This document shows, in pieces, positions 4,950 through 12,097 of a DNA stretch of 12,255 nt. Each line of letters opens with the position of its first letter. Within the stretch, counting starts at the first letter, position 1. Both the position numbers and the translations under genes were made by a program. The stretch comes from an uncultured Clostridia bacterium (GTDB lineage: Bacteria; Bacillota; Clostridia; Oscillospirales; CAG-272): the NCBI GenBank assembly GCA_904501715.1, contig CAJGCD010000048.1:1-12255 (forward strand). Direction: 5' to 3'. The notes under the pieces are model-generated. The model ran no database searches, had not been told where the DNA came from, and saw only the letters and a list, made by a program, of their open reading frames with translations.

Positions 4950-7643
4950 ATGACTATCTTCGACAGAATACGCGAGAAGAATAAGCTGATTTCGCTTATA
5001 GTTAAAATACAGAATACCGCCTTCTTCCCCGCTCTTTTCGCCCTTATCTGCGTAATATCGGCTACCGGCGACAAGGATATATATATCCCCTGCGCGTGGA
5101 TCCTCACCGCAATTACCGTCTTTACGGGTCTTTTCACCGACGACCTTAAAATATTTATGGTCCCCGCCTTTCTGGCGTACTACGTCGTGGGAATGGACCT
5201 TCCCGAAAATCACTATACCCTTTATGCCGCTACTCCCTCATTCGTACCCTCCGCTATGTGGCATTTCGCGGCGTGCATACTCATTATCGTTGCCGTTCTT
5301 ATATACAGACTTATCTCCTCGGGGCTTATTCGTGAGATGCTCGGGAAGCGCGGCATACTGTTCTGGGGCATAATCCTTCTTGACATTGCCCTTATCACAA
5401 ACGGACTTTTCAGCCCTCAGTGGACCGTAAGCACCCTTCTCTTCGGCGTTATGCTCGCCCTTGTGCTAACCGTCTTTTATATGCTGTTCGTCACGGTTCT
5501 GGCACATTCGAGAGATGGCATAGCATACGCCTGCAAGACCCTTGTCGCCATGGGCTTCGCGGTCATATGTCAGGTGGCTGTCATTGCCTACCGTCTGAAT
5601 CTGTGCGACAATCTCATTATCAGAAAATGGGGCTTTACGCAAATAAACAGAGGTATGCTCTCATTAGCGTGGGGACCTCCCACTATCAGCGGTGGCGTAG
5701 TCGTTCTCTCCATAGCCGCTGCCATATATCTTATGCACAGCAGAAAATGGCCTATGCTGTCATTCCTCTCGGCTGTTTCCTTCTGGGTATTCACCGTACT
5801 TATTGACACCCGCTCGGCTATCGTTTTAGGCGGCTTGGCTCTCGGCTTTGGCGTTCTTCTCTGCTGCTTCAGCGGAAGAAACAAAAAGATAAACCGACTG
5901 AGCCTTGCCCTCCTATGCCTTATGGCAGTATCGGCTTTGGTCTATATTATAGTCAAATTCCCCGAGGATTACAAAAACATCTTTGAAAAGATACTGGATT
6001 TCCTCCGTTTTGATATCGACCTTGACTCTCTTGACAGTATCCACGGATTTTTCACCTCCCGCCTGATTATATGGAAGGACGGAATTATGGACTTCCTCTC
6101 CGCCCCCATCTTCGGCACGGGCTTCTCCCTTGGGTACTTCACCCCCGAGACCGCCTCGAAAAATCTGTTTGTCAATATGTATCACAACGTAGCCGTACAG
6201 CTTTTGGCTTCTATGGGTATCGTGGGCGTTATCATGTTCCTTATCCATATAAAGCAGATAGCTGAGCTGCTTCTGCGCCGCTTCTCTGTTGATAAGCTGC
6301 TGCTTATTATGACTCCTCTGTGCATTCTCGGCATGTCTACGGTGGATAATTTCTTCTTCTATCCTAATTTCATTATAGTCTATACCGCTATGCTTGCCGC
6401 CGCCGAGGTGGCTCTGGAGCAAAAGCGTCAGGCGCGTCTTGACGACCTCAAGCGCCTTGACCCCCAACGCAAGCCACGCGTGGTATTCACCTACGTTGAG
6501 GCGGGAAAGGGTCATATAATACCCACAAGGACTGTGTGCGACGAGTTCCGTAAATATTACGGTGACAGGTGCGAGATAGTAGAGTCCAAATTCTTTACCG
6601 AAACGGGAGATAAAAACCTTGAGAAGACCGAGGTGCTCTTCCGCAGAGCGGTGCAAAATCAGAACCGTTCTCCCCTTCTCAGCTTCCTTTGCAAGCTGGG
6701 CAATCTTATCGCGGGAGATACCTTCGCTCTCTTTGTGCTTCTGCGTATGTCCTTCAGCGGCATCAAAACAAATCCCCGTGCCGTAAAGCACGTAGCGGAG
6801 CTGGACGCCGACGTGGTGTACAGCGCTCACTGGTCAACTCCCTTTTATATCAATCAGCTTAAGACCCCAAGACCCTATACGATCTGCTTCTGCCCCGACG
6901 TTTACTCCAACGGCGCGTTTAACGTGGATTGCAATAATTTCCTTATATCAAGCGACGTGGGATACGAGCAGGTCTTGCGCACACGTATGTACGCGGGCGG
7001 TAATATAACCCAGATTCCGTTCCCTATGCGCCCCGAGGCTGAGAAATACAAGGGCGAGGAAGCCCGAGCAGAGTGCAGAGCCAAGCTGGGTATCCCCGAG
7101 GATGCCTTCGTCGTCGCTCTTTGCGACGGCGGATACGGTATGGCAAGGCTTGAGGGCACAGTGAAGCATCTTATGCGCGCCGCAGAGCCTATGACTATAA
7201 TCGCCCTTTGCGGTATGAACCACCAGCTTTTCTTAAAGCTTGACGAGCTTTCAAGGAATACGCCTAAGCATATACGCCTCATAGCCGTGGATTTCACCGA
7301 CAGGATGCTTGATTATCTTGTCTGCGCTGACCTCTTCGCGGGAAAGAGCGGAGCAAACGCTATTGCAGAGCCCGCCGCTTTGGGTATTCCCATAATCGTT
7401 ACGAAGTGTATTACCTACATCGAGCGCGGTATAAAGAATTATCACGTGCGTAAGCTTAAGGGTGCTATCTATATCCCAAGCTGCCGCTTCGCCGCTAAGA
7501 AAATACGTAAATTCGCCAAAAATCCCAAGCTTCTTAAGCCTATGCGCGATAATCTCATAAACAACCACCGCCAAACCTATGACGCTAAGGCGTCCGCTGA
7601 CCTTATATGGCAGTGCGTGTGTGAGATGAGAGAAAGAAGTTAG
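4950..7643 (+). CDS. O-antigen ligase/Wzy-like membrane domain fused to a MurG/UgtP-like glycosyltransferase
   Basis: An 897-aa, two-part envelope glycan enzyme. Residues about 15-490 are a polytopic membrane domain with many hydrophobic helices. They carry the O-antigen ligase (Wzy_C) pattern, with Arg371 and Trp375 (RLIIWKDG) and His412-Asn413 (MYHNVAVQLLASMGIVG), typical of enzymes that join lipid-linked polysaccharide to an acceptor or polymerise it. A charged linker leads to a GT-B glycosyltransferase from about residue 511. Its N-lobe motif is EAGKGHIIPT (GKGH at 519-522), and its C-lobe donor site GKSGANAIAEPAALGIPIIV starts at 798, as in MurG, MGDG synthase and UgtP. The donor is probably a UDP-sugar and the acceptor unknown. 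The GT half should face the cytoplasm. ATG 4950 is the first in-frame ATG after the promoter, but TTG 4896 or 4944 are alternatives because no Shine-Dalgarno is well placed. The gene stands alone, and its stop codon lies inside repeat A. Confidence 0.8.
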   Translation: MTIFDRIREKNKLISLIVKIQNTAFFPALFALICVISATGDKDIYIPCAWILTAITVFTGLFTDDLKIFMVPAFLAYYVVGMDLPENHYTLYAATPSFVPSAMWHFAACILIIVAVLIYRLISSGLIREMLGKRGILFWGIILLDIALITNGLFSPQWTVSTLLFGVMLALVLTVFYMLFVTVLAHSRDGIAYACKTLVAMGFAVICQVAVIAYRLNLCDNLIIRKWGFTQINRGMLSLAWGPPTISGGVVVLSIAAAIYLMHSRKWPMLSFLSAVSFWVFTVLIDTRSAIVLGGLALGFGVLLCCFSGRNKKINRLSLALLCLMAVSALVYIIVKFPEDYKNIFEKILDFLRFDIDLDSLDSIHGFFTSRLIIWKDGIMDFLSAPIFGTGFSLGYFTPETASKNLFVNMYHNVAVQLLASMGIVGVIMFLIHIKQIAELLLRRFSVDKLLLIMTPLCILGMSTVDNFFFYPNFIIVYTAMLAAAEVALEQKRQARLDDLKRLDPQRKPRVVFTYVEAGKGHIIPTRTVCDEFRKYYGDRCEIVESKFFTETGDKNLEKTEVLFRRAVQNQNRSPLLSFLCKLGNLIAGDTFALFVLLRMSFSGIKTNPRAVKHVAELDADVVYSAHWSTPFYINQLKTPRPYTICFCPDVYSNGAFNVDCNNFLISSDVGYEQVLRTRMYAGGNITQIPFPMRPEAEKYKGEEARAECRAKLGIPEDAFVVALCDGGYGMARLEGTVKHLMRAAEPMTIIALCGMNHQLFLKLDELSRNTPKHIRLIAVDFTDRMLDYLVCADLFAGKSGANAIAEPAALGIPIIVTKCITYIERGIKNYHVRKLKGAIYIPSCRFAAKKIRKFAKNPKLLKPMRDNLINNHRQTYDAKASADLIWQCVCEMRERS

Positions 7644-7708
7644 AATTATAAACGTTTTTTTCGTACCTTTCTTTCGAGAAAGGTACCCAAAGAACTTGAA
7701 AAGGGGTT
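7639..7708 (+). repeat. Dispersed palindromic repeat A, copy 2
   Basis: It begins GTTAGAATTATAAACG at 7639-7654, so the TAG stop of the preceding gene (7641-7643) lies inside the repeat. The perfect hairpin is GTACCTTTCT (7663-7672), loop TTCG, AGAAAGGTAC (7677-7686), followed by AAAGAACTTGAAAAGGGGTT. No T-run follows the stem, so it is not a standard intrinsic terminator. Confidence 0.85.
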
Positions 7709-7729
7709 ATTATAAAAGATAACTCAAAG

Positions 7730-7807
7730 TTTGTGCGCTAACGGAAGCGTATCGCAAAATTTGTGCGTTATTCGTACATTTGTGCTACGCTGTCACGCGC
7801 GGATTTG
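7730..7807 (+). repeat. Module C and short TTTGTG-phased segment
   Basis: TTTGTGCGCTAACGGAAGCG at 7730 begins module C, which recurs in related form at 12182-12207 (plus) and 1026-1054 (minus). TTTGTG then returns at about 7760, 7779 and 7804, spaced roughly 20-30 bases. The last copy leads into module B. Function unknown. Confidence 0.5.
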
Positions 7808-7907
7808 TGGGACGGCGCGCCCTGTGGGCGATGAAGCCGTCACTCAAATAGGAAAAAACAAGGAGTATAGGACACGGCAGTGTCATAGACGACTATGTTT
7901 TTGACCG
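7801..7907 (+). repeat. Structured repeat B, copy 1
   Basis: This ~107-bp block is nearly identical to the minus-strand copy at 9171-9276. Two stem-loops are visible. The first is GACGGC...GCCGTC with inner GCCC-TGT-GGGC. The second is closed by AAAACA...TGTTTT and capped by GACAC-GGCA-GTGTC. Outside the cap only two or three bases differ between the copies; the cap stem differs at most pairs but remains complementary. An 18-base TATAGGACACGGCAGTGT segment marks this copy. Confidence 0.75.
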
Positions 7908-7963
7908 TATGAATTTGTCGGACCCTACGTCCCGCCAAATTCTGTAATTTATTAAATAAAATT

Positions 7964-8002
7964 AAAAGCCGTCGGTAGCGAAGCTGTCCGACGGCTTTTT
8001 TC
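7964..8002. terminator. Bidirectional intrinsic terminator
   Basis: AAAAGCCGTCGG (7964-7975) pairs perfectly over 12 bp with CCGACGGCTTTT (7988-7999), followed by further T to 8002; the A-run on the other side gives the same on the minus strand. It lies between the convergent ligase/glycosyltransferase and hydrolase genes and can end transcription from both. Confidence 0.85.
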
Positions 8003-8051
8003 CTTATGAGGATAATTACGCACCGCACATCCGTCAGCCGTAATATCATTT

Positions 8052-8115
8052 CCTTTTTCAAGTTCTTTGCGCCACTTTCTCGAAAGAAAGTGGCATAAAC
8101 TCGTTTATAATTCTA
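8052..8115 (-). repeat. Dispersed palindromic repeat A, copy 3
   Basis: On the minus strand it starts TAGAATTATAAACGAG 12 bases after the hydrolase stop. It has the perfect hairpin GCCACTTTCT / AGAAAGTGGC (8071-8080 with 8085-8094 on the plus strand) and ends with GCAAAGAACTTGAAAAAGG. The arm sequence differs from copy 2 with compensating changes. Confidence 0.8.
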
Positions 8116-8127
8116 TCTATCTCCCCT

Positions 8128-9015
8128 TCAGTAATAGAAATCGTGATTAGCTATACGGAAGGCGAAGGGGCGGTTTTTGGAAATCCAGTTGTTGGTGGCT
8201 ATACGTGGGTTCATAAAGAACAAAATAGCTGTATCCACCGAATAGCCCTCAAGGCATATTTTAGCCGCCATAATGCTCTCGGCAGTGGGCGCTTTATAGA
8301 TAGTACCCGTTACCGCGGGGGTAAACTGAGTGCCGCCCTTGCGGTCAAAAATAACGCCGTAGATAGTATTGGGATACGACCTGCTTTCCTTACGGTTAAG
8401 CACCACGTTTCCCACGGCTATCTTGCCTATAAGAGGCTCGCCAGCCGACTCCGCGCTGATTATGCGTGAGAGCCAGTAAAGGTCGTTGGAATCGTAAAAT
8501 TCCGACGCGCCGATGAGAGCCTTGCCCGTATCGGTAAGCACTACCGTCCTTCTCTGAGAATCCCATTCAACGTCAACACAAAGAGCCTTGGCGATTATGC
8601 GAATAGGCACAAAAAGCCTGTCGTCAATATTTTTCGTAGGCGTTGAGGAATAGAAATACCTGCCCTCTGCCTCGATATAATACGTATTGCTCTTAATATT
8701 TATGTCAGTAGCACCCTTTTTCACGGTTGCCGTATTGGTATGTCCGTTCCAGCTTATGCTGTCGGCGTGGAAAAGCTCCGAGAAGCTTCTGAGCGGAACG
8801 TATGTAACCGAATCAAGAATGGCAGCCTCGCCCTCGAGCACCTTAACTCCGTCTATCTCAATGGTGACGTGAGCGGCGTCGGCGGGAAAATTATATTTCC
8901 ACTCTCCCGAATGCTCCTCAGCGCTGACCTCTGCGGCAGATATGGGAAGAGCAAACAGGGCACAGCCGAGAAGAAGGGCAGCGAGTCCTCGCAATGCAAA
9001 TTTTTTTACCTTCAT
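8128..9015 (-). CDS. Secreted SleB-type cell-wall hydrolase with copper-amine-oxidase-N-like domain
   Basis: A 295-aa exported protein. Residues 1-28 form a signal peptide: a basic start, the hydrophobic stretch LAALLLGCALFALPI and a SAA cleavage region. Residues about 47-163 contain two tandem stalk-like units, AAILDSVTYVPLRSFSELF and DDRLFVPIRIIAKAL, each followed by V-x-W or I-x-W strands. This is the Cu_amine_oxidN1 pattern, a wall-associated fold common in Clostridia despite its name. Residues 179-295 match the Hydrolase_2/SleB domain (RIISAESAGEPLIGKIAVGNVVLNR), with likely catalytic Glu189, and are complete to the C-terminus. Expected role: muralytic cleavage in wall turnover or spore cortex lysis; the sequence does not decide between these. 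The ATG at 9015 has AAAGGAG upstream. A possible GTG at 9078 lies at the transcription start and is rejected. It is transcribed alone between two repeat-rich spacers. Confidence 0.85.
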   Translation of the reverse strand: MKVKKFALRGLAALLLGCALFALPISAAEVSAEEHSGEWKYNFPADAAHVTIEIDGVKVLEGEAAILDSVTYVPLRSFSELFHADSISWNGHTNTATVKKGATDINIKSNTYYIEAEGRYFYSSTPTKNIDDRLFVPIRIIAKALCVDVEWDSQRRTVVLTDTGKALIGASEFYDSNDLYWLSRIISAESAGEPLIGKIAVGNVVLNRKESRSYPNTIYGVIFDRKGGTQFTPAVTGTIYKAPTAESIMAAKICLEGYSVDTAILFFMNPRIATNNWISKNRPFAFRIANHDFYY

Positions 9016-9081
9016 TTTTTCACTCCTTTTCTGAAAAATTTGATTTTTGATTTTTTTACCTCCTTTTCTTTTTGTCACTTA

Positions 9082-9110
9082 ATTATACACGATTTTACAC
9101 CGAGTTTCAA
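9082..9110 (-). promoter_or_regulatory. Promoter of the SleB-type hydrolase gene
   Basis: On the minus strand TTGAAA (9110-9105), 17 bases, TATAAT (9087-9082), start near 9075, leader about 60 nt. The leader carries two Shine-Dalgarno-like runs, one at about 9058-9063 with no start codon after it and one properly placed before ATG 9015. Confidence 0.85.
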
Positions 9111-9135
9111 CAAGTAAATCTTGGAAACGAATATT

Positions 9136-9302
9136 GTAGTTAGAATTATAAACGATTTTTTTCCACCTTTCGGTCAAAAACATAGTCGTCTTGGGTACTG
9201 CCGCACCCAATACTCCTTGTTTTTTCCTATTTGAGTGACGGCTTCATCGCCCACTGGGCGCGCCGTCCCACGAATCTTTCGAGAAAGTTACCCAAAAAAG
9301 AA
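9136..9302 (+). repeat. Repeat A, copy 4, split by repeat B
   Basis: The left part begins GTAGTTAGAATTATAAACG (9136-9154) and a T-run, then breaks near 9171. The right part of a typical A hairpin, TCTTTCGAGAAAGTTACCC followed by AAAAAAG, resumes at about 9275. The intervening 9171-9276 is a minus-strand copy of repeat B, so B appears inserted in A, or the two recombined. Confidence 0.65.
9171..9276 (-). repeat. Structured repeat B, copy 2
   Basis: The inverse of 7801-7907 over ~106 bp, with two or three changes outside the cap hairpin. The cap here is TTGGGTGC-GGCA-GTACCCAA, an 8-bp stem with one G-T, replacing the stem in copy 1 around the same GGCA loop. The two B copies are inverted repeats flanking the hydrolase gene, so recombination between them could in principle invert the intervening ~1.26 kb. 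Confidence 0.75.
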
Positions 9303-9303
9303 A

Positions 9304-9356
9304 GCCTTCCCCAGCGGGGAAGGTGTCACGACGCAAGGAGTGACGGATGAGGAGAG
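9304..9356 (+). repeat. Palindromic repeat D, copy 1
   Basis: GCCTTCCCC-AGC-GGGGAAGG, then a second hairpin GTCAC...GTGAC, then GGATGAGGAGAG. Related copies lie at 9440-9489 (minus) and 12205-12255 (plus). This resembles a class of intergenic palindromes I have often seen in Clostridia genomes. Confidence 0.8.
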
Positions 9357-9439
9357 TTTTGGGGGTGATGTGTATTGCTTGCTGTATGGGAGCTTCAATT
9401 TTCTCCAATAAGTGATTGCAACCACATCCCTTTCCCGCG

Positions 9440-9489
9440 CTCTCCTCATCCACCACTACCGTGGTCCCCCTTCTCCGCTGGAGAAGGCT
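9440..9489 (-). repeat. Palindromic repeat D, copy 2 (inverted)
   Basis: On the minus strand: GCCTTCTCC-AGC-GGAGAAGG, then ACCAC-GGTA-GTGGT, then GGATGAGGAGAG. Relative to copies 1 and 3 the first stem has a compensated C-to-T/G-to-A pair. It faces copy 1 across 83 bases. Confidence 0.8.
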
Positions 9490-9510
9490 AATTTCTACGT
9501 GCTTTACAAT

Positions 9511-9585
9511 AACCCCTTCAGGAAGTTCTTTGTGCTACTTTCTTTCAAGAAAGTAGCGAAAAACCTCGTTTATAATTCTAACTAC
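9511..9585 (-). repeat. Dispersed palindromic repeat A, copy 5
   Basis: On the minus strand it starts GTAGTTAGAATTATAAACG and includes the ATPase stop codon. The hairpin is GCTACTTTCT (9534-9543), loop TTCA, AGAAAGTAGC (9548-9557) on the plus strand, flanked by AAAGAACTT and AAGGGGTT on the minus strand. Confidence 0.8.
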
Positions 9586-9797
9586 ACAACCTTATAACCC
9601 GCGGCTACAACAGCAGCCTTTACAACGTCCTCGGACACGCTTTCCTTTGCGGTGACAGTGACAGTTTTAGTATCGAGCACCGCTTCCGCGCTCTTGACTC
9701 CCTTAACGCCGAGAGCCGCCTTCTCAACGTGTGCCTTGCAATTATTGCACATCATTCCCTCTACTGTAAACGCTATTGTTTTTGTCTTGCCGAACAT
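9582..9797 (-). CDS. Possible internal CopZ-like copper chaperone (in-frame start within copA)
   Basis: The last 71 codons of the ATPase form a full-length heavy-metal-associated domain: MFGKTKTIAFTVEGMMCNNC, Cys17 and Cys20, ending AAGYKVV. That is the usual size of free CopZ chaperones. Its ATG (9795-9797, Met763 of the ATPase) is preceded on the minus strand by GAGGAGGA (9812-9805) at about seven bases, a strong Shine-Dalgarno that is translated in the long product as part of a KEED linker. A free chaperone may therefore be made from the same mRNA as the fused form. The arrangement looks like an ancestral copA-copZ pair whose intervening stop was lost. Whether the internal start is used cannot be seen from sequence. 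Confidence 0.5.
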   Translation of the reverse strand: MFGKTKTIAFTVEGMMCNNCKAHVEKAALGVKGVKSAEAVLDTKTVTVTAKESVSEDVVKAAVVAAGYKVV

Positions 9798-12083
9798 ATC
9801 ACTGTCCTCCTCTTTTCTTATATATATTTTCTTATATCTGAGTCTGATCGAGTTGAGCACCACGCACACCGACGACACCGACATAGCTGCCGAGGCGAGC
9901 ATTGGTGAAAGGGTAAAGCCTATGGGGCTGAGCACTCCTGCCGCTATGGGAATACATATTGCGTTGTAAATAAGCGCCCAGAAAAGATTTTGCTTTATTG
10001 TGGTCATAGTAGCCCTTGAAAGACTTATTGCGGTCACAGCGTCGCACAGTGAGCTTCTTGAAAGCACCGCGTCAGCCGAGTCTATGGCTACCTCCGTACC
10101 CGCACCTATTGCTATTCCCACGTCAGCCGAGGCAAGAGCGGGAGCGTCGTTTATTCCGTCGCCCACCATAGCTGTCCTTCCCTTTTTGGAAAATTCCCTT
10201 ATAAGACGCTCCTTGTCCTCGGGCAGAAGCCTTGCGTAGCACTCCTCAATACCGCAGGCATCTCCAACTGCACGGGCTGAGCGCTCGTTGTCACCCGTGA
10301 GCATTACGGGCGTTATTCCCATCCTCTTAAGCTCGCTTATAGCCTCGGCACTGTCGGGCGCAGGGGCATCGGCTATGCCTATTATACCCAGCACTCTATC
10401 TCCGAGCGCTACGCACACGGAGCTCTTTCCCTCAGCCTCCAAGGCGCTTAGCTTTGCTTGATTTTCACTTGATAATTTTGTGTTGTTTTCTGCAAGAAGC
10501 GCCAAGCTTCCAACTAAGCAAGGAGCGCTCTCGCCATCCACCGTAAGGGTCAGCCTGATTCCCTTTCCTATTAGCGTTTCAAGCTCTCCCGCCTCTATTC
10601 CCGACAGTTCGGAAAATCCTTCCTCCTCTGCCATTTTACAGACCGCGTCGGCTAAAGGATGCACCGATCTTGACTCCGCGGCGTAGGCGATCCTCAAGAT
10701 CTCCTCTCTGCCCGCGTCTATCTCAATAAGGTCTGTTACACGGGGCTTTCCCTCGGTGAGAGTTCCCGTTTTATCTGTGAGGAAAAATCTAATTGAACCG
10801 AGATTTTCCAGCGCCTCGGCACTCTTTATGAGTATGCCCAGCCTTGCTCCTCTGCCTGTGCCTACTGTTATAGCTGTGGGAGTGGCAAGTCCCAGAGCGC
10901 AGGGGCAGGAAATCACAAGCACCGATACCGCGCAATTAAACGCCGCGGATTGGTCTGAGGTTGCTATTATCCACACTATTGCGGTAATTACCGACACCGC
11001 CATTACAGCGGGCACGAACACGGCGCTTACCCTGTCGGCAACTCTCGCTATGGGCGCTTTTGAAGCGGCAGCATCCTCAAGAAGCCCGATTATCTTTGAA
11101 AGTGAGGTATCCTTGCCCACCTGCTCGGCTCTTATTCTGAGATATCCGCTCTGCAACGTGCAAACGGCTCTTACCTTATCCCCCGCCGACTTTTCAACGG
11201 GTATGCTCTCGCCACTTATGGCAGATTCGTTCATGGCTCCGCTTCCCTCTATGACCTCGCCGTCAACGGCGGCGGTTTCTCCCGCCTTTATCTCAATTAT
11301 ATCACCCACAGCTATTTCGGATATAGGTATCTCGCAAAATTCACCGTCACGAAGGACAGATGCGCTGTCGGGAAGCATTGCGGCAAGCTTGCTCACCGCC
11401 CCCGCGGCGTTGGCTCTCGCTCTGCCCTCACGAGTTTTGCCCAGAGTGACCAGAGTGAGTATCATTGCCGCTCCCTCAAAATAAAGGTTGTGGAAGTAGC
11501 TGTGGACCAGTGCCATATCCCCCACGAGCTCTCCGTAAAGCATAAAGCCTATGGCTACGCCGCCGTATATGACCGACGCCGACGCTCCTATGGCTATGAG
11601 GGTATCCATATTTGGCGCTCCGCGGAAGAGCGCGGAAAAGCCGTTTTTGAAAAATCTGAAATTTATGATTATGACAGGCAGAGTCAGGACAAGCTGCAAG
11701 AGCCCGAACAAATATCCGTGCTCAAGAAACACGGGGGGCATAGGTATTCCTATCATATGACCCATTGCCACTATCATAAGAATGACTGTTATAACAGCCG
11801 ATATTATAAGCCTTCGCAGCCCCGAGCGGAATTCCTCGTCGGCGATATCTCTTTTTCTCTCACCATCTTCTCTCTCCAGCGTGTAGCCCGCGCTCCCAAG
11901 AGCCTTTTTAAGCGAAAGATAGAGCCTTTCCTCGTCTGTTCCATCCTCAAATGTAACGGTCAAGGAGTTAGTCATAAGGCTCACAGATATATTTTCACTT
12001 TTGCAAACGCTTTCTGCCGCGTGCTCTACGTGCGCTACACACGCCGCACAGCTCATTCCGCGTACGCTGTATCTTTTTTTCAT
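9582..12083 (-). CDS. copA: Cu+-exporting P1B-type ATPase with C-terminal CopZ-like domain
   Basis: An 833-aa membrane pump that exports cuprous ions. The N-terminal heavy-metal domain has Cys12 and Cys15 (GMSCAAC). Transmembrane helices surround the metal-transport motif Cys393-Pro-Cys395 (ISCPCALGLATP). The phosphorylation site is Asp437 in DKTGTLTEG, with the P1B His475-Pro476 (SVHPLAD) and the hinge GDGINDAP at 641-648. CPC with HP and GMxCxxC is the Cu+ (CopA) signature. After the last helices (about residue 748) a charged linker leads to a second heavy-metal domain with Cys779 and Cys782 (GMMCNNC), an uncommon C-terminal position. The start at 12083 has AGGAGA four bases upstream. No CsoR or CopY gene or operator is visible. 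A TATAAT in the adjacent repeat A (12109-12104) is the only -10 candidate, with a poor -35. Confidence 0.92.
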   Translation of the reverse strand: MKKRYSVRGMSCAACVAHVEHAAESVCKSENISVSLMTNSLTVTFEDGTDEERLYLSLKKALGSAGYTLEREDGERKRDIADEEFRSGLRRLIISAVITVILMIVAMGHMIGIPMPPVFLEHGYLFGLLQLVLTLPVIIINFRFFKNGFSALFRGAPNMDTLIAIGASASVIYGGVAIGFMLYGELVGDMALVHSYFHNLYFEGAAMILTLVTLGKTREGRARANAAGAVSKLAAMLPDSASVLRDGEFCEIPISEIAVGDIIEIKAGETAAVDGEVIEGSGAMNESAISGESIPVEKSAGDKVRAVCTLQSGYLRIRAEQVGKDTSLSKIIGLLEDAAASKAPIARVADRVSAVFVPAVMAVSVITAIVWIIATSDQSAAFNCAVSVLVISCPCALGLATPTAITVGTGRGARLGILIKSAEALENLGSIRFFLTDKTGTLTEGKPRVTDLIEIDAGREEILRIAYAAESRSVHPLADAVCKMAEEEGFSELSGIEAGELETLIGKGIRLTLTVDGESAPCLVGSLALLAENNTKLSSENQAKLSALEAEGKSSVCVALGDRVLGIIGIADAPAPDSAEAISELKRMGITPVMLTGDNERSARAVGDACGIEECYARLLPEDKERLIREFSKKGRTAMVGDGINDAPALASADVGIAIGAGTEVAIDSADAVLSRSSLCDAVTAISLSRATMTTIKQNLFWALIYNAICIPIAAGVLSPIGFTLSPMLASAAMSVSSVCVVLNSIRLRYKKIYIRKEEDSDMFGKTKTIAFTVEGMMCNNCKAHVEKAALGVKGVKSAEAVLDTKTVTVTAKESVSEDVVKAAVVAAGYKVV
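9805..9812 (-). promoter_or_regulatory. Internal Shine-Dalgarno inside copA
   Basis: GAGGAGGA on the minus strand, seven bases before the in-frame ATG at 9797. It is stronger than the ATPase's own site at 12087-12092 (AGGAGA). Confidence 0.65.
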
Positions 12084-12097
12084 ATTTCTCCTGTGTG

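Larger units (their letters stand above)
7639..8115. repeat. Composite repeat element bounded by inverted A copies
   Basis: The spacer between the ligase/glycosyltransferase and the hydrolase gene runs A(+), C, TTTGTG motifs, B(+), a terminator, A(-). The ends are inverted: TAGAATTATAAACG (7641-7654) and CGTTTATAATTCTA (8102-8115). At ~477 bp with no gene it resembles a MITE-like non-coding element, or a nest of successive insertions. I see no clear target duplication. Confidence 0.6.
9136..9585. repeat. Composite MITE-like element with 19-bp perfect inverted ends
   Basis: GTAGTTAGAATTATAAACG (9136-9154) is the exact inverse of 9567-9585. Between them lie split A(+), B(-), D(+), a ~80-base centre, D(-) and A(-). 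It is about 450 bp with no credible gene. The right end overlaps the last bases of the copper ATPase gene, whose TAG stop (9582-9584) is inside the terminal repeat. No transposase and no evident target-site duplication. Confidence 0.65.

Noticed and set aside
5913..6830. A 305-codon antisense frame in the ligase/glycosyltransferase gene, and similar long frames opposite the glycyl radical enzyme (1931-2719) and copA (10756-11484, 11490-12110)
   Set aside because: All lie opposite genes with clear family motifs, have no supported start signals and show no domain.
7663..7686. Repeat A hairpins as intrinsic terminators
   Set aside because: The T-run lies before the stem in the sense direction, and neither orientation has a T-run after it.
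7840..8061. A 73-codon minus-strand frame in the repeat-rich spacer
   Set aside because: It crosses repeat B, a terminator and repeat A, and shows no protein features.
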